From assembly GCA_900637675.1 (NCBI GenBank), contig LR134389.1, positions 2,046,001 to 2,110,000 of the forward strand: DNA of 64,000 nucleotides, given 5' to 3'. The notes beneath the pieces were generated by a model that saw only the letters and a program-made list of their open reading frames with translations, was not told the origin of the DNA and did not search any database. Of the stretch, positions 17,634-26,505 are shown one piece after another. Within the stretch, counting starts at the first letter, position 1. Each line of letters begins with the position of its first letter. The translations under genes were made by a program, and so were the position numbers. Origin of the DNA: Streptococcus equi subsp. equi. Its GTDB lineage: Bacteria > Bacillota > Bacilli > Lactobacillales > Streptococcaceae.

Positions 17634-17706
17634 ACCTCCTTAGCTCAGTTGGTAGAGCAGTAGACTCTTAATCTATGGGTCACAGGTTCGAGCCCTGTAG
17701 GGGGTA
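17634..17706 (+). tRNA. tRNA-Lys (anticodon CTT)
   Basis: A 73-base cloverleaf: acceptor ACCTCCT pairs with AGGGGGT, D-stem GCTC/GAGC, anticodon stem GTAGA/TCTAT with loop CTCTTAA, and T-arm ACAGG-TTCGAGC-CCTGT. The anticodon is CTT. The 3' CCA is not encoded. Its 3' end is a likely integration site. Confidence 0.95.
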
Positions 17707-17707
17707 T
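17697..17707 (+). repeat. 11-bp tRNA 3'-end repeat, left copy (putative att core)
   Basis: GTAGGGGGTAT spans the tRNA-Lys 3' end. The identical 11-mer occurs again at 63962-63972. This is the arrangement of an attL/attR pair around an element integrated into the tRNA gene. Confidence 0.5.
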
Positions 17708-17721
17708 AGTGTAAAAACGAC

Positions 17722-17749
17722 AAAAAGCCTTTATTGCAGGGCTTTTTTG
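17722..17749 (+). terminator. terminator after tRNA-Lys
   Basis: AAAAAGCC pairs with GGCTTTTT over 8 bases around a loop, followed by further T. It closes the 6S RNA/tRNA-Lys segment. Confidence 0.8.
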
Positions 17750-17931
17750 CTTGCCTAAAGAGGGTTTGTCCCACCATTTGTCCCCGAAACAATTTTTTAT
17801 GATATGATGTTAAATAAAGAATTTATTACTTTTTAAAAAGAGAGCTAACACATGACAATAATATAATTAACACAAGGTGATACAATCGGAGTATTTTCAC
17901 CTCCATCACCTGCGACGGAATTTGGAGAAAA

Positions 17932-18537
17932 ATGGCTTTTTTTAATTATTCGCAGGCTTTAACAGTTGGACAAATAGATATTAAAAATGCTCGCTTAAAA
18001 GCTGGAAAAACACAAAAAGAACTCGCTAAATTAATAGGAGTTACTAAGCAAACAATTATTAATGACGAAAAGGGGACTACTGAACCTTCATGGGATAGGC
18101 TTCAAGAGATTGCTACAGCCTTAAATGTTGATATTGATACCTTATTTCCCTACAATATGTTAGGAGAAAAAAGAGACTTTAAGTGGATGGAGCACCTAGA
18201 GAGACTCGAAAATAATTGGCTTTATAGCCGTATGGCCGAGGAAGAAGTATTACTTCAAAAAATTCTAGATTTTGCAATATTTCAAAATAAATTAGATAAA
18301 AACACTCTAACAACTAAAGAACTTAATCTTGAAGACAACAACACTATGTCCAAAGAAGATAAAATTTCACTCATCATATTGAAATATGAAAAAGAAATTC
18401 AAGAAAAAACTCAAAAACTTCTTGAGTTTATTCCCGAAAAAACACAAGGAACAATAATGGTTACAAAGTCGATAATAAAAGCATTTGTTAGTATTAAACC
18501 GGTATTGTATCGACACAAGAAACGACAAAAGTTCTAA
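17932..18537 (+). CDS. XRE-family transcriptional regulator, orphan
   Basis: A 201-residue protein carries a helix-turn-helix at residues ~18-70 (IKNARLKAGKTQKELAKLIG then TKQTIINDEKGTTEPSWD). A long Lys/Glu-rich helical C-terminal half follows with no protease or dimerisation motif that I recognise. GGAG lies 5-6 bases before the ATG. It sits alone between tRNA-Lys and the prophage. It may be the last gene of an older element integrated at the tRNA; the TTTGTCCC repeats at 17767-17781 resemble integrase arm sites. Its target is unknown. Confidence 0.75.
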   Translation: MAFFNYSQALTVGQIDIKNARLKAGKTQKELAKLIGVTKQTIINDEKGTTEPSWDRLQEIATALNVDIDTLFPYNMLGEKRDFKWMEHLERLENNWLYSRMAEEEVLLQKILDFAIFQNKLDKNTLTTKELNLEDNNTMSKEDKISLIILKYEKEIQEKTQKLLEFIPEKTQGTIMVTKSIIKAFVSIKPVLYRHKKRQKF

Positions 18538-18540
18538 ACT

Positions 18541-18561
18541 TATGCCCCAATTTTGCCCCAA
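18541..18561 (+). repeat. TGCCCCAA direct repeats at the left prophage end (putative attL arm sites)
   Basis: Two TGCCCCAA units 11 bases apart start two bases after the XRE gene. The same paired motif, also preceded by TA, follows the integrase stop at 59195-59215. Paired short repeats like these flank att cores of streptococcal integrases. The exact core was not resolved. Confidence 0.45.
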
Positions 18562-18593
18562 TGGTTCTTTCTTGATTCTTTGGTGAACTAAAA

Positions 18594-18683
18594 TTATTCA
18601 GACTCAGAAAGTTCTGCCATAACATCGGATATCCGCTCGATTGTCACAACCTCCCAATCTCTTATCTCCTCATATATTTTATA
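18594..18683 (-). pseudogene. prx: C-terminal remnant of paratox (prx)
   Basis: The minus strand encodes 29 codons ending in a stop, with RDWEVVTIERISDVMAELSE. This resembles the C-terminus of paratox, the small prophage protein that binds ComR and blocks competence, and that typically sits between the phage toxin gene and the attachment site. An in-frame stop lies immediately upstream, and the N-terminal half (LTYDEFKQAI-type) is absent from the next 100 bases, so the gene is truncated. The position next to two superantigen genes supports the identity and marks the prophage left end. Confidence 0.6.
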
Positions 18684-18789
18684 TTAAAATATCAATAAAT
18701 ATTAGCATAATTTTAAAACACTAAAAATATATCTTGGTAATTTTTACTTTATTTATCTATTTTTAATAAACAGCTTCTTAAAAATATAA

Positions 18790-19498
18790 TTAGCTGATTG
18801 ACACATCTACATGAAATTGAGTTGAGTCTATTCTCTCGTTATTGGAATATATTTTTAGCATGCTATTAAAGTCTCCATTGCCAAAATAATACAAATCAAA
18901 AACAATATCTTTACCTGAATTTAAATCTAAGGTAACAGTTCCTTTAGAGTATTTTTGTTCCCGGTTATTATAGATATCGTATTTCTTAATCAATAACTTT
19001 CTAACTTTTATATCCACTTCCTGAGCGGTTACTTTCGGTTTATTGACTGTAATAAACATAGGCGGATGTTGTTTACTTTTATCCCACACGTTTATAGGAA
19101 CTTTAATTTCTTTTTTTTCTGAATTAGTTAATGTAATTCCACCAAACGCTTCATACCTTTTTCCTGGACATTCACAAGCCTCTTGTGCAGATAGAGCATA
19201 AATATCTACTTCTTTATCTTTGAATTCCTGTGATATCCAATCTTTCTCAAAAAAACTGACAAATTTTATCCTTGACACTATATTTCAACATATGGCTTGT
19301 TACAATATCTGGAGAATTTTTTATACTATCGGCTTCAATTAAGTTAGAATCATGCTTATAAAGCGATTCTAGATTATGTCTATTGGTTGTATTATAAGAA
19401 TTTGCTTGAACAACATTGGAATATAAAAGAAATGACAAACATATAATCATGCTGTAGATTTTCTTATCAATATGTGAGTAGCGACAATTATATCTCAT
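18790..19498 (-). pseudogene. speH: SpeH/SeeH-type superantigen, frameshifted
   Basis: A streptococcal pyrogenic exotoxin would bridge MHC class II and T-cell receptors. The first part (19247-19498) has a signal peptide (IICLSFLLYSNVVQA) and the mature N-terminus. The second part (18790 to about 19265) has the OB-fold and beta-grasp domains, including KPKVTAQEVDIKVRKLLIKK, the family signature, and the C-terminal zinc-site segment STQFHVDVSIS. The frame changes at an AAAA run (19264-19267). With five A's it reads SVKDKNLSVFFEKDW, as in SpeH, giving about 236 residues. If the base is truly absent, no active toxin is made; if it is a sequencing error, the gene is intact. It is next to the SpeI-type gene, as in S. 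pyogenes and S. equi phages. Confidence 0.85.
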
Positions 19499-19522
19499 TT
19501 TTCTCCTTAAGAAGTGAGAGTT

Positions 19523-20301
19523 TTATTTATTAAATTTAACTAAGTATATATCAATATGAAGTTGATCAGAATAAGCGGTCTTATTATCACTGTATTTTTT
19601 TAGCATACTCTCTCTGTCACCATGTCCTGTATCAAAAAGATTATAAGAAATTCTCTCTCCACTATTCAAATGAAAAATAATATTTCCTTCCTCAAAGCCA
19701 GATTGAAATCTAGAGGAGCGGCCAAAATCTTTAACATCACCGTATCCGTATATATTAAAATGTTTTTGAAGATAATATCTTGATTTCACATCAAGTTCCT
19801 GAATAGTAACCTCTTTCTTATCAGTACTCACTGTACTTATATCTGTATAGCTATATTTTTGTTGAACGCCGTCTATGAAAATATTAACAGGTATATTTTT
19901 TTTATCAATTCTATTACCGTCGCTTAAAGTAATACCTCCATATGAATTCTTTTTATATTAGAGTTACAGGGAGGAGAATACTCCAAAGTAAATATATCCA
20001 CCCTTTTACCAGAAAAAAATTTAGCTTTTTCTACGCTATTAAGTTCTACTTTTAATTCAATCGAACTATTGCCATAAGGAATATTTTTGTAGAACAAACT
20101 ACCTGAAAATGGCGGACCTTCATTTATTTTTCCTTTTACTTCTGTTGGATCATATGTAGAGTATAAATTCCTTAAATTAATAACTCCCACACTACTCATC
20201 TCATACGCGTAACACGTTGGAATTATAGCTGATATAAATACCCACAATAGAAAAGATGAAGTTAAAAACTTTTTAAAATTAACATTTACAATTTTTCTCA
20301 C
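19523..20301 (-). pseudogene. speI: SpeI/SeeI-type superantigen, frameshifted
   Basis: The first segment (19924-20301) carries a signal peptide ending TCYA and the OB-fold start (SSVGVINLRNLYSTYDPTEV). The second (19523-19831 and the frame just upstream) carries the signature KKEVTIQELDVKSRYYLQKH and the C-terminal YSDQLHIDIYLVK with the zinc-coordinating His/Asp pair. Between them the frame slips at an AAAAA run (19950-19954). A sixth A restores CNSNIKKNSYGGITL, which fits SpeI. Total length would be about 259 codons including the signal. It is probably co-transcribed with, or independently expressed beside, the SpeH-type gene 24 bases downstream. Confidence 0.85.
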
Positions 20302-20410
20302 TTATAAGTGTACCCTATTCTTCTTTAATAATAAGAAATCACAAAATATTTTAGCACAAAAAGAAAAAAATCAACGAAAATGCTTAAATAACAATTAAAA
20401 TCTTTATAAC

Positions 20411-20437
20411 AAAAACAGCCCCCGCAAAAGCGAGGGC
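20411..20437 (-). terminator. terminator of the phage late operon after endolysin
   Basis: GCCCCCGC (20418-20425) and GCGAGGGC (20430-20437) form a GC-rich stem with an AAAA loop. On the minus strand a T-rich tract follows. It lies 35 bases after the lysin stop and separates the late operon from the superantigen genes. Confidence 0.85.
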
Positions 20438-20471
20438 ATTTGTCTTATCTAAAGGAGCTTTACCTCCTATT

Positions 20472-21806
20472 TTATACTTGTGTTGCATTAGATAAATACT
20501 TATCTTCGACCCACTGGTCAGACTGAGAAGCGTTAATACGTGACCATCCATTCACTTTTTCATAGACTCTTACACGAGTTCCTGCCTTGATAAATTCTTT
20601 ATCAGCGCTACTTGCGTTTGGCTTAGACTCTACATAATAGTCTGTGCTAAGGGTTGCTTCGTAGTAAGGTACATTCGAGTTGTCTAATTTAGTGTTAGTA
20701 TCTAGCTTTTGATTAAAAGTAAGCTGGCTTTGTGGTTTGTCAATCTTAGGTATATCCACTTTGCTACTATCATCTGCTAATAATACAATATTTTTATCTA
20801 AACCACCTGCTACTCCTACACTTGTGAACTGCCACCAGCGCACACCATCCATTGAAGGGAAGAACTCCCAAAGTGGCTCTGTTCGTACTTCGTAGTCTGG
20901 ATAACCAGCTATCCAAATGCTGTTTGGGTACTTAGCGATAATTTGCTGATAATCAATATTATTAAGCGTAAATGGTTTATAGCTGTAATAAACAGGCTTA
21001 TATCCAGCGTTTGCAATTTTATCCATAAACGCAATAACTGCATTAGTGTTAGCTTCTTTGTCGGCACTTGCAGAGTCTTCATAATCAATGACTAAGTAAG
21101 AGACTTTTTTGGTTGGTAAATTGGACAGAAATAAATCTGCTTCTCGTTGCGCTAAGTTGCTATCTCCTCCAAATCGTCCAAAGTGATAATAACCAATAGG
21201 GTCACTAGTATTAGCTTGTTGCTGATGCCTATCAGACAGCCAAGCGAGTGACTCGGATACTTTGATAATCGTTTTAGTAGTGCCAGCTTGCTGACAAGTA
21301 GCGGTTAAGTCTGCTTGTTGATAAGCTGATACATCAATAAAATAATCGCCTTTATTTAGTCCTATATTACCTATAACAGTAACTGCATTTTTAAAAACTT
21401 TTGGTCTAAATGCAGTAGGATAAGTCGTTGAATATGGTATTTTTACTAAATTATATGCTCCGTTTGCTCCACCCTGGTTTTGACCTAAAAACCATCCGTA
21501 TCCACTACCTGCATCACTATCAAAAATAGCCACATGGCTATACGGTGTAACACCTGCAACTACCATAAAAATTGCGACATCTCCAGCTTGCATAGTCTCT
21601 ACTTCGTCAAAGTAGTTTAAAATACCATTTTTGTGACGTTGTTCCCATATATCCCTTGCATATCCTGTATTTGTACAGTTTGCGTATGGCAGTCCTAGAT
21701 ACTTACAGTAGTCTGCGTAGCCATCCCAACATTGCGCACCAAGCGATCCATCAATATCGTAAGCATTGCCATTTGAACGACTTTTATATTCCTGATATGT
21801 AGCCAT
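20472..21806 (-). CDS. phage endolysin (CHAP + GH25 muramidase + SH3b)
   Basis: This 444-residue peptidoglycan hydrolase has three parts. An N-terminal CHAP-like amidase/peptidase domain has its Cys in GAQCWDGYADYC near residue 26 and its His in YSHVAIFD. A GH25 lysozyme domain starts at DYFIDVSAYQQADL, with the acidic residues in LVIDYEDS. The C-terminal SH3b cell-wall-binding domain runs through ATLSTDYYVESKP and GWSRINASQSDQWV. The ATG directly abuts the stop of the upstream 35-residue peptide. It ends the lysis cassette. Confidence 0.92.
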   Translation of the reverse strand: MATYQEYKSRSNGNAYDIDGSLGAQCWDGYADYCKYLGLPYANCTNTGYARDIWEQRHKNGILNYFDEVETMQAGDVAIFMVVAGVTPYSHVAIFDSDAGSGYGWFLGQNQGGANGAYNLVKIPYSTTYPTAFRPKVFKNAVTVIGNIGLNKGDYFIDVSAYQQADLTATCQQAGTTKTIIKVSESLAWLSDRHQQQANTSDPIGYYHFGRFGGDSNLAQREADLFLSNLPTKKVSYLVIDYEDSASADKEANTNAVIAFMDKIANAGYKPVYYSYKPFTLNNIDYQQIIAKYPNSIWIAGYPDYEVRTEPLWEFFPSMDGVRWWQFTSVGVAGGLDKNIVLLADDSSKVDIPKIDKPQSQLTFNQKLDTNTKLDNSNVPYYEATLSTDYYVESKPNASSADKEFIKAGTRVRVYEKVNGWSRINASQSDQWVEDKYLSNATQV

Positions 21807-21914
21807 TTATCCCTCCTTATCTAAAAATGGGCTTAAAATCAAAGCAACAACAGATAATGGCACATACAGTATTGCTATTGCTATAACTAATGCTAATCGT
21901 GTGATTGCCCGCAT
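21807..21914 (-). CDS. 35-residue membrane peptide between holin and lysin
   Basis: The reading frame gives MRAITRLALVIAIAILYVPL and ends FLDKEG. It is a single strongly hydrophobic helix with a charged tail, preceded by GGAGGGG. Its stop codon abuts the lysin ATG (TAAATG) and its last codons carry the lysin ribosome site. Position and topology suggest a lysis accessory or second small holin-like protein; this is inferred only from context. Confidence 0.7.
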   Translation of the reverse strand: MRAITRLALVIAIAILYVPLSVVALILSPFLDKEG

Positions 21915-21922
21915 GTCCCCTC

Positions 21923-22150
21923 CTATTGTTTTGGTTCGTGGTAAGTCAAAGCTTGCTCACTGTCTGACAGGCCTTTCGTGGTTGGATCTGTGACAACACC
22001 GAGCAATACCAAAAGCGTTACAGCTGTGTTTGCAATATCCGCGATGTTTGATGGTAGTTTAATACCTAATTGCTGTGCCAGTAAAAAGATAGCTCCTAAA
22101 ATAGCCATCAAGGTTACTTTGTTTTGTAGTCGTAATTTTAAATTGATCAT
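21923..22150 (-). CDS. phage holin
   Basis: This 75-residue protein with two hydrophobic segments (LMAILGAIFLLAQQLGI and TAVTLLVLLGVVTD) and a C-terminal DPTTKGLSDSEQALTY matches the phi-LC3-type holin family. It permeabilises the membrane for endolysin. Its start overlaps the end of the upstream gene by 4 bases. Confidence 0.88.
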   Translation of the reverse strand: MINLKLRLQNKVTLMAILGAIFLLAQQLGIKLPSNIADIANTAVTLLVLLGVVTDPTTKGLSDSEQALTYHEPKQ

Positions 22151-22419
22151 GCTTCACCTCTCATAATATCTTTAAGTTCTCTTACCTCACGATTGAGGTT
22201 TTTAATTTGCTCTGTCATTGTGATGAGCGTTTTGTTTTGCTCATCATGCTCCTCAAGACGCCGAGCATTTTGGCGTGTAACAATTTTTAAATGCTCTACT
22301 TCAGACTGCAACAAAGTAATATCTGTCGCATGCTTGATGGATTTTGCATTAAAAATATTGTAAGTCGTGACGATAGCTAAAATAAAGCCACCAAGACCAA
22401 ATATCAACTCTGTTGCCAT
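22147..22419 (-). CDS. phage membrane/coiled-coil protein of the lysis region
   Basis: This 90-residue protein has an N-terminal transmembrane segment (LIFGLGGFILAIVTTYNIF) followed by a coiled coil (LLQSEVEHLKIVTRQ to LNREVRELKDIM). Proteins of this shape accompany holins in streptococcal phages and may be holin-associated. The exact role is not established. Confidence 0.7.
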   Translation of the reverse strand: MATELIFGLGGFILAIVTTYNIFNAKSIKHATDITLLQSEVEHLKIVTRQNARRLEEHDEQNKTLITMTEQIKNLNREVRELKDIMRGEA

Positions 22420-22430
22420 AGCTTACCTCG

Positions 22431-23042
22431 CTAATCCTGCTTAACTAAGTCCGCATACTTAATGACTGTGACTTTATCCTCTTCCTCTAGCTCTTTAAGC
22501 GTCTGTTTGTCATAAGTAAACGGCTCGTTAACGTGTACAAAGACAAGATTACCTTCTCCCGCTTGATCTTCGTGCGACTCATCTACAACAGTAAACACGT
22601 CATAAGCCTGATACTCGCCTTGTTTAGCAGGTTCAATAAGCTCTAACATACCTTTGTAGATATCGGGTTCAACTTTCCCACCACTTGTCAATACGTGGAT
22701 GGTTTGCAAGTTAATCATCCGCTGTGTACGCTCTGCGGACACCTTAGCTAATCCTGCGGCTGTTTGGGCTGTTTTAGCGGTCTTAGCGGTTTCCTGTGAG
22801 ATTTTTTCAAGGTCGTCTACTTTTTGCACGGCTTCGCCCATAGCGATTTCGACGTATTCAGATTTTTTAAATTCTTCCAAAGTAGCTTTGATAATCTCTG
22901 TGTCATTAGTTGAAGTTAAGCCCTGCTTGATTGGTTGAGAGATGACTGAGCCATCCTCAGCAGTGATAATAATATGTGTGCTTGCGACTGCTCCTGTGCT
23001 GTCAAATTGTGGGTATTTTCCTGTCACTTTCCAATTTCTCAT
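22431..23042 (-). CDS. DUF1366-type phage protein
   Basis: A 203-residue protein starts MRNWKVTGKYPQFDSTGAVA and has an Ala/Thr-rich helical stretch (TAKTAKTAQTAAGLAKVSAE). It matches remembered DUF1366 proteins between the tail-fibre genes and the lysis cassette of S. pyogenes-type phages. It is probably virion- or tail-associated; the function is unknown. It overlaps the upstream gene by 4 bases. Confidence 0.7.
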   Translation of the reverse strand: MRNWKVTGKYPQFDSTGAVASTHIIITAEDGSVISQPIKQGLTSTNDTEIIKATLEEFKKSEYVEIAMGEAVQKVDDLEKISQETAKTAKTAQTAAGLAKVSAERTQRMINLQTIHVLTSGGKVEPDIYKGMLELIEPAKQGEYQAYDVFTVVDESHEDQAGEGNLVFVHVNEPFTYDKQTLKELEEEDKVTVIKYADLVKQD

Positions 23043-23476
23043 GGTTTTTCTCCTTTTTTACTTTCTTCAAATTGTTCCAAAATGTTGTCGATAAGAATGA
23101 TTTCAGATGATGTAAATTCATCTTCACACTCTTCTAAAAAGTTTAAAAAGTCAATAAATCGCTTGGAGTACTCACCCCCTTTAATCACAATTTCTTCATC
23201 AGCTAGCTCGTTGAGTAGGCCGTTGAACTCGTCGAGTTTAGCGGGGTCTGCTAGCTTGATGTTTTTGTGCTCATCAATGACAAACTTGCCATCTTTGTCT
23301 TTTTGAGCATACAGATCAATAAGGTCACCCTCATCCTTGGCGTACTCTTTGAATTTATCGACTACTTTTGCGAGTAGCTTAGCACGTCCGCGGTTTGCTC
23401 GCATGTTCGTGACTTTGATTTTGTCTAGTACACTATATAGTGTGTTTAAATCTTTGTTTTTAAGCGTTAAATCCAT
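23039..23476 (-). CDS. DUF1617-type phage protein
   Basis: This 145-residue, highly charged alpha-helical protein starts MDLTLKNKDLNTLYSVLDKI and resembles the DUF1617 family found after the receptor-binding genes of streptococcal phages. There are no catalytic motifs. It is 11 bases downstream of the gp58-like gene and overlaps the next gene by 4 bases, so it belongs to the tail-tip segment of the late operon. Confidence 0.7.
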   Translation of the reverse strand: MDLTLKNKDLNTLYSVLDKIKVTNMRANRGRAKLLAKVVDKFKEYAKDEGDLIDLYAQKDKDGKFVIDEHKNIKLADPAKLDEFNGLLNELADEEIVIKGGEYSKRFIDFLNFLEECEDEFTSSEIILIDNILEQFEESKKGEKP

Positions 23477-23487
23477 TGTTTCTCCTA

Positions 23488-25374
23488 TTAAATTTTGTTG
23501 ATATGATTATTTAACTCGTTAGTGACCGCACTTGTAAAATTGCTATGAGCAGTATTCCAGCCGACGTTAGCCAAGTGCCCCCAACAGCGGCCTAAGGCTA
23601 CTACAGCCGCATACAAGTCGTTCATGTCAAGCATTTTTTGCATCTTGTCTGGTCTAAATTTAAATCCTCGATTGATGCTAAAGTCATCTGCAATCAAGAC
23701 ATTATCACCGTATAGCTCGGTTTGGTCGACTGCAGCAGTATGATTATATCCCGTAGCGTACCTAAATGACCTTAGCCCTGCAAAACGACCGGAAGAAGCC
23801 GAGTTAACACCGTCACCAGATGAGGTTATCCCGATCGATGCATACAACGCTGACCCTGTATAACCTTTGGGCGTCGCATTACTAAAATGTACAAAGGCAG
23901 TATGTGTGCCATCTTTACGTACTAAGGCATTGTTTTTGCTATTAAAATTAATTGTGGCATCGCTATTAAAGTCCATCTTAGCTGTATTTAAGTCGATAAG
24001 CATCGCTCCATTACGAGCCTTAATGACCTTACCCTCGAGCAAATCAGTGATAGCATAGCCAATTTTAGCTTTGATAAAGTTAGCGTCTAAACCAACGATA
24101 CTACTTGCGTTAAGGTTAATCACTCTAATCCTAGCAGCGTCAATCGTGCCTGCAATAATCTGATCAGCCCTAATCTTGATAGCCTCTGCTATCTTTGTGG
24201 TAAAGGTGCCGTTGACAGTCGTATTGCCATCGAGAGCGATGTGTTTACCTGCGATTGTTACTCCGTAGGAGTTGAGGTTAATTGCTGAGATAATCTCATT
24301 ACCAGACATTTTGGCATTAATGCCGCCAGCCTTTTGGATAGCTAATTTAATGCTGTCTCCAGCGCCACTAATAATACTCATGACACCATCTCTAGTAACC
24401 CGCTGCTCAATTTGTCCTGCTAGTTGAGTAAGGCGCGATTGGATTTTACCAGTCGGAGATCCAACGTCGCTCTGTAGCCCTCTAACCGTATGGGTCAAGC
24501 TACTATAGTTTTCTTCTGCGTCCTGCATCCGCCTTTGGTAACTCTCCAAACTCTGCTGCACACGACTGACAGCACCTTCACGGTCTCTAATCTCTTGAGA
24601 GATTTGGCTAGCTGTTGACTGCTGTACCGCTCTTAGCCCGCTAATTTGTGACTCGAGCTCTGTCCTCGTGCCTTGATTTGAGCGAGTAAACTCAGCACGT
24701 AAGCCCGCAAGCTTACTCTCGTAGGCCTCTGTAGTGCCGCTTGAGGTTGTTGTGATCTTAGCCGATAGCTTGCGCAACTCATCATCATACTTTTGCGATA
24801 GCCCTTGTGCTGAGGCTTTAATCTCAGCTTGTAAACCGATTTTATCATTGGCCATTGTGGCTTTTAGCCCCTCGATGCCTGCCTGATAGCTTGCGGATAG
24901 CTTCCTATCAGCATCTCGATACTCACGCCTGATACCATCAATGGTGTCATTGATGAGCGCTAGCTTTTTATCAGTATCCTCGCTGATACGTGTAGCGACA
25001 CCTCTGGCGGAGTTGACTATCTCGGTCTTGATCTTACCGTCGTAGTATTCCTGCAACATACCACGGTTAGTCAGCTTGATTTTTGACCAAAGCTGGGAAT
25101 TAGCAGTATCTGTCAGCTCTAGGCTAATCTCTTTGAGGTCTTTAAATAGTCCAGTCGGATTACCTGTACCCTCAACTACTACTGGCGCAACATAGCTAGT
25201 AGCTTGGTCTCCTCGCTCAATCATGAGCTGATTAAAATGCGCTGTGCCTAGACACTTGCTAGCTAGTCTGACTTTTGGGTTGTCGTCCTCTGCGGTAAAT
25301 GTGTAATGCACACGTCCATCCTTACCAATAACGAGGTTTGACTCGTCTAAAATAAGTGTTGGGTCTCTGCTCAT
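23488..25374 (-). CDS. gp58-like phage tail/baseplate protein
   Basis: A 628-residue tail-tip protein. The start (MSRDPTLILDESNLVIGKDG) is a beta-rich attachment domain, residues ~120-310 are long heptad-like helices, and residues ~330-470 form a beta-helical region with SMISGAGDSIKLAIQKAGG and related segments. The C-terminus is probably receptor-binding or trimerising. This layout matches the gp58-like family next to hyaluronidase in S. pyogenes phages. GGAGG precedes the ATG, and the hylP stop lies about 15 bases upstream once its frame is repaired. Confidence 0.85.
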   Translation of the reverse strand: MSRDPTLILDESNLVIGKDGRVHYTFTAEDDNPKVRLASKCLGTAHFNQLMIERGDQATSYVAPVVVEGTGNPTGLFKDLKEISLELTDTANSQLWSKIKLTNRGMLQEYYDGKIKTEIVNSARGVATRISEDTDKKLALINDTIDGIRREYRDADRKLSASYQAGIEGLKATMANDKIGLQAEIKASAQGLSQKYDDELRKLSAKITTTSSGTTEAYESKLAGLRAEFTRSNQGTRTELESQISGLRAVQQSTASQISQEIRDREGAVSRVQQSLESYQRRMQDAEENYSSLTHTVRGLQSDVGSPTGKIQSRLTQLAGQIEQRVTRDGVMSIISGAGDSIKLAIQKAGGINAKMSGNEIISAINLNSYGVTIAGKHIALDGNTTVNGTFTTKIAEAIKIRADQIIAGTIDAARIRVINLNASSIVGLDANFIKAKIGYAITDLLEGKVIKARNGAMLIDLNTAKMDFNSDATINFNSKNNALVRKDGTHTAFVHFSNATPKGYTGSALYASIGITSSGDGVNSASSGRFAGLRSFRYATGYNHTAAVDQTELYGDNVLIADDFSINRGFKFRPDKMQKMLDMNDLYAAVVALGRCWGHLANVGWNTAHSNFTSAVTNELNNHINKI

Positions 25375-25388
25375 TTATCCTCCTTAAT

Positions 25389-26505
25389 CTATTTTTTAGT
25401 ATGAGTTTTTTTAACTCAGAAATTGCTTTATCTACATAAGCTTTGGTTGCCGCATGATCATTCGCTGTGGGGTCCTTGAGTTTCAGGTTGCCATCAATCT
25501 GCGAAGTTTCCTTGGCATAAAAACCACCGTCAGACTTGACGTAGAACTTATCATCACTAAGGTTTCTAATCCTAAGCAACTTCCCTGTCGTGCCTGATGT
25601 TGAGTTAATGTAGATTCCTTGAGCAGCAGTACCTTTTCCGCCTTTCTGTTTTTTAACGATATCAATAGATAACGCTGTAGCGTTTTCATCGTATTTTGCC
25701 TCAACGTTTGGGTTTTCGTGTGTGATTTTGAGCGTTCCTAGCGCTTTTTCTGACCCTCGTAGCTGCATTGCACTACCATTTTCATTGTCGCTAGTAATAT
25801 TAAGCGCCGATGAAAAATTGGGGGTGGTTGGCTGACGCATCACAATATTAACGGCATTTGTTGTTCCCTTATAATCGACAAAAAGCGCTGATTTATTGAA
25901 GGTCTCTTTACCCGTCCGCAAGCTCATTAACGGCCCATCACTGGTATCATTGTTAGAATAGACAACAACACCAGCACCTTCCGATTTAGACATATCAATG
26001 TTAATCGCTCCTCCTACGGAAGATGAGGGTTTAATACCACTTTTATTAGGTTTAAACTGTAGTTGTCCTGTCACTATGCCGCCTGTCAAACTCAATTTTT
26101 TGTCTAGCTCTATTTTTGACTCTGCTTTTGAGTAAACAGCGCTTTTATCTGCTTTGCTTGATTCTAATTTGGTGATTTTACTATTAGTTTCTTTTTTTGT
26201 GCAAACGCATCTAGATTTGGTTTATTTTGGAGTTGATTATAATCTGTCGTTCCAGGCTTGCCAGCAGGGCCCCGAGGACCAATTGGGCCAGTTAGGCCTC
26301 TTTCTCCTGAAGGACCTTGAGGTCCCATAGGGCCGCGCAAGTCTTTTAAGTCCTTGAACTTATTTTTGCCATCACCAACTTTTGGGTAACCCGTAGTCAT
26401 ATCAATTCCAATTTCTCGCTCCATTAAGATATCGGAGCTTGATTCCCACTCTTGTTTGGTCATGCCTCTATGCTGTATCCTTGCTGATGCAACTTCTTTT
26501 GACAT
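25389..26505 (-). pseudogene. hylP: phage hyaluronate lyase HylP, double frameshift
   Basis: HylP is a tail-fibre hyaluronidase that lets the phage cross the hyaluronic-acid capsule. The 5' part (to 26164) has the capping domain (MTKQEWESSSDILMEREIG), a collagen-like Gly-X-Y stretch (GPMGPQGPSGERG onward) and TTDYNQLQNKPN. The rest has the triple-stranded beta-helix with GGAINIDMSKSEGAGVV and NFSSALNITSDNE. Two slips break it. A T7 run at 26192-26198 should be T8 to continue FAQKKETNSKITKLE. A T6 run at 25392-25397 should be T7 so that the protein stops after ELKKLILKK instead of running into the next gene. Repaired length is about 373 residues, normal for HylP. Confidence 0.85.
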
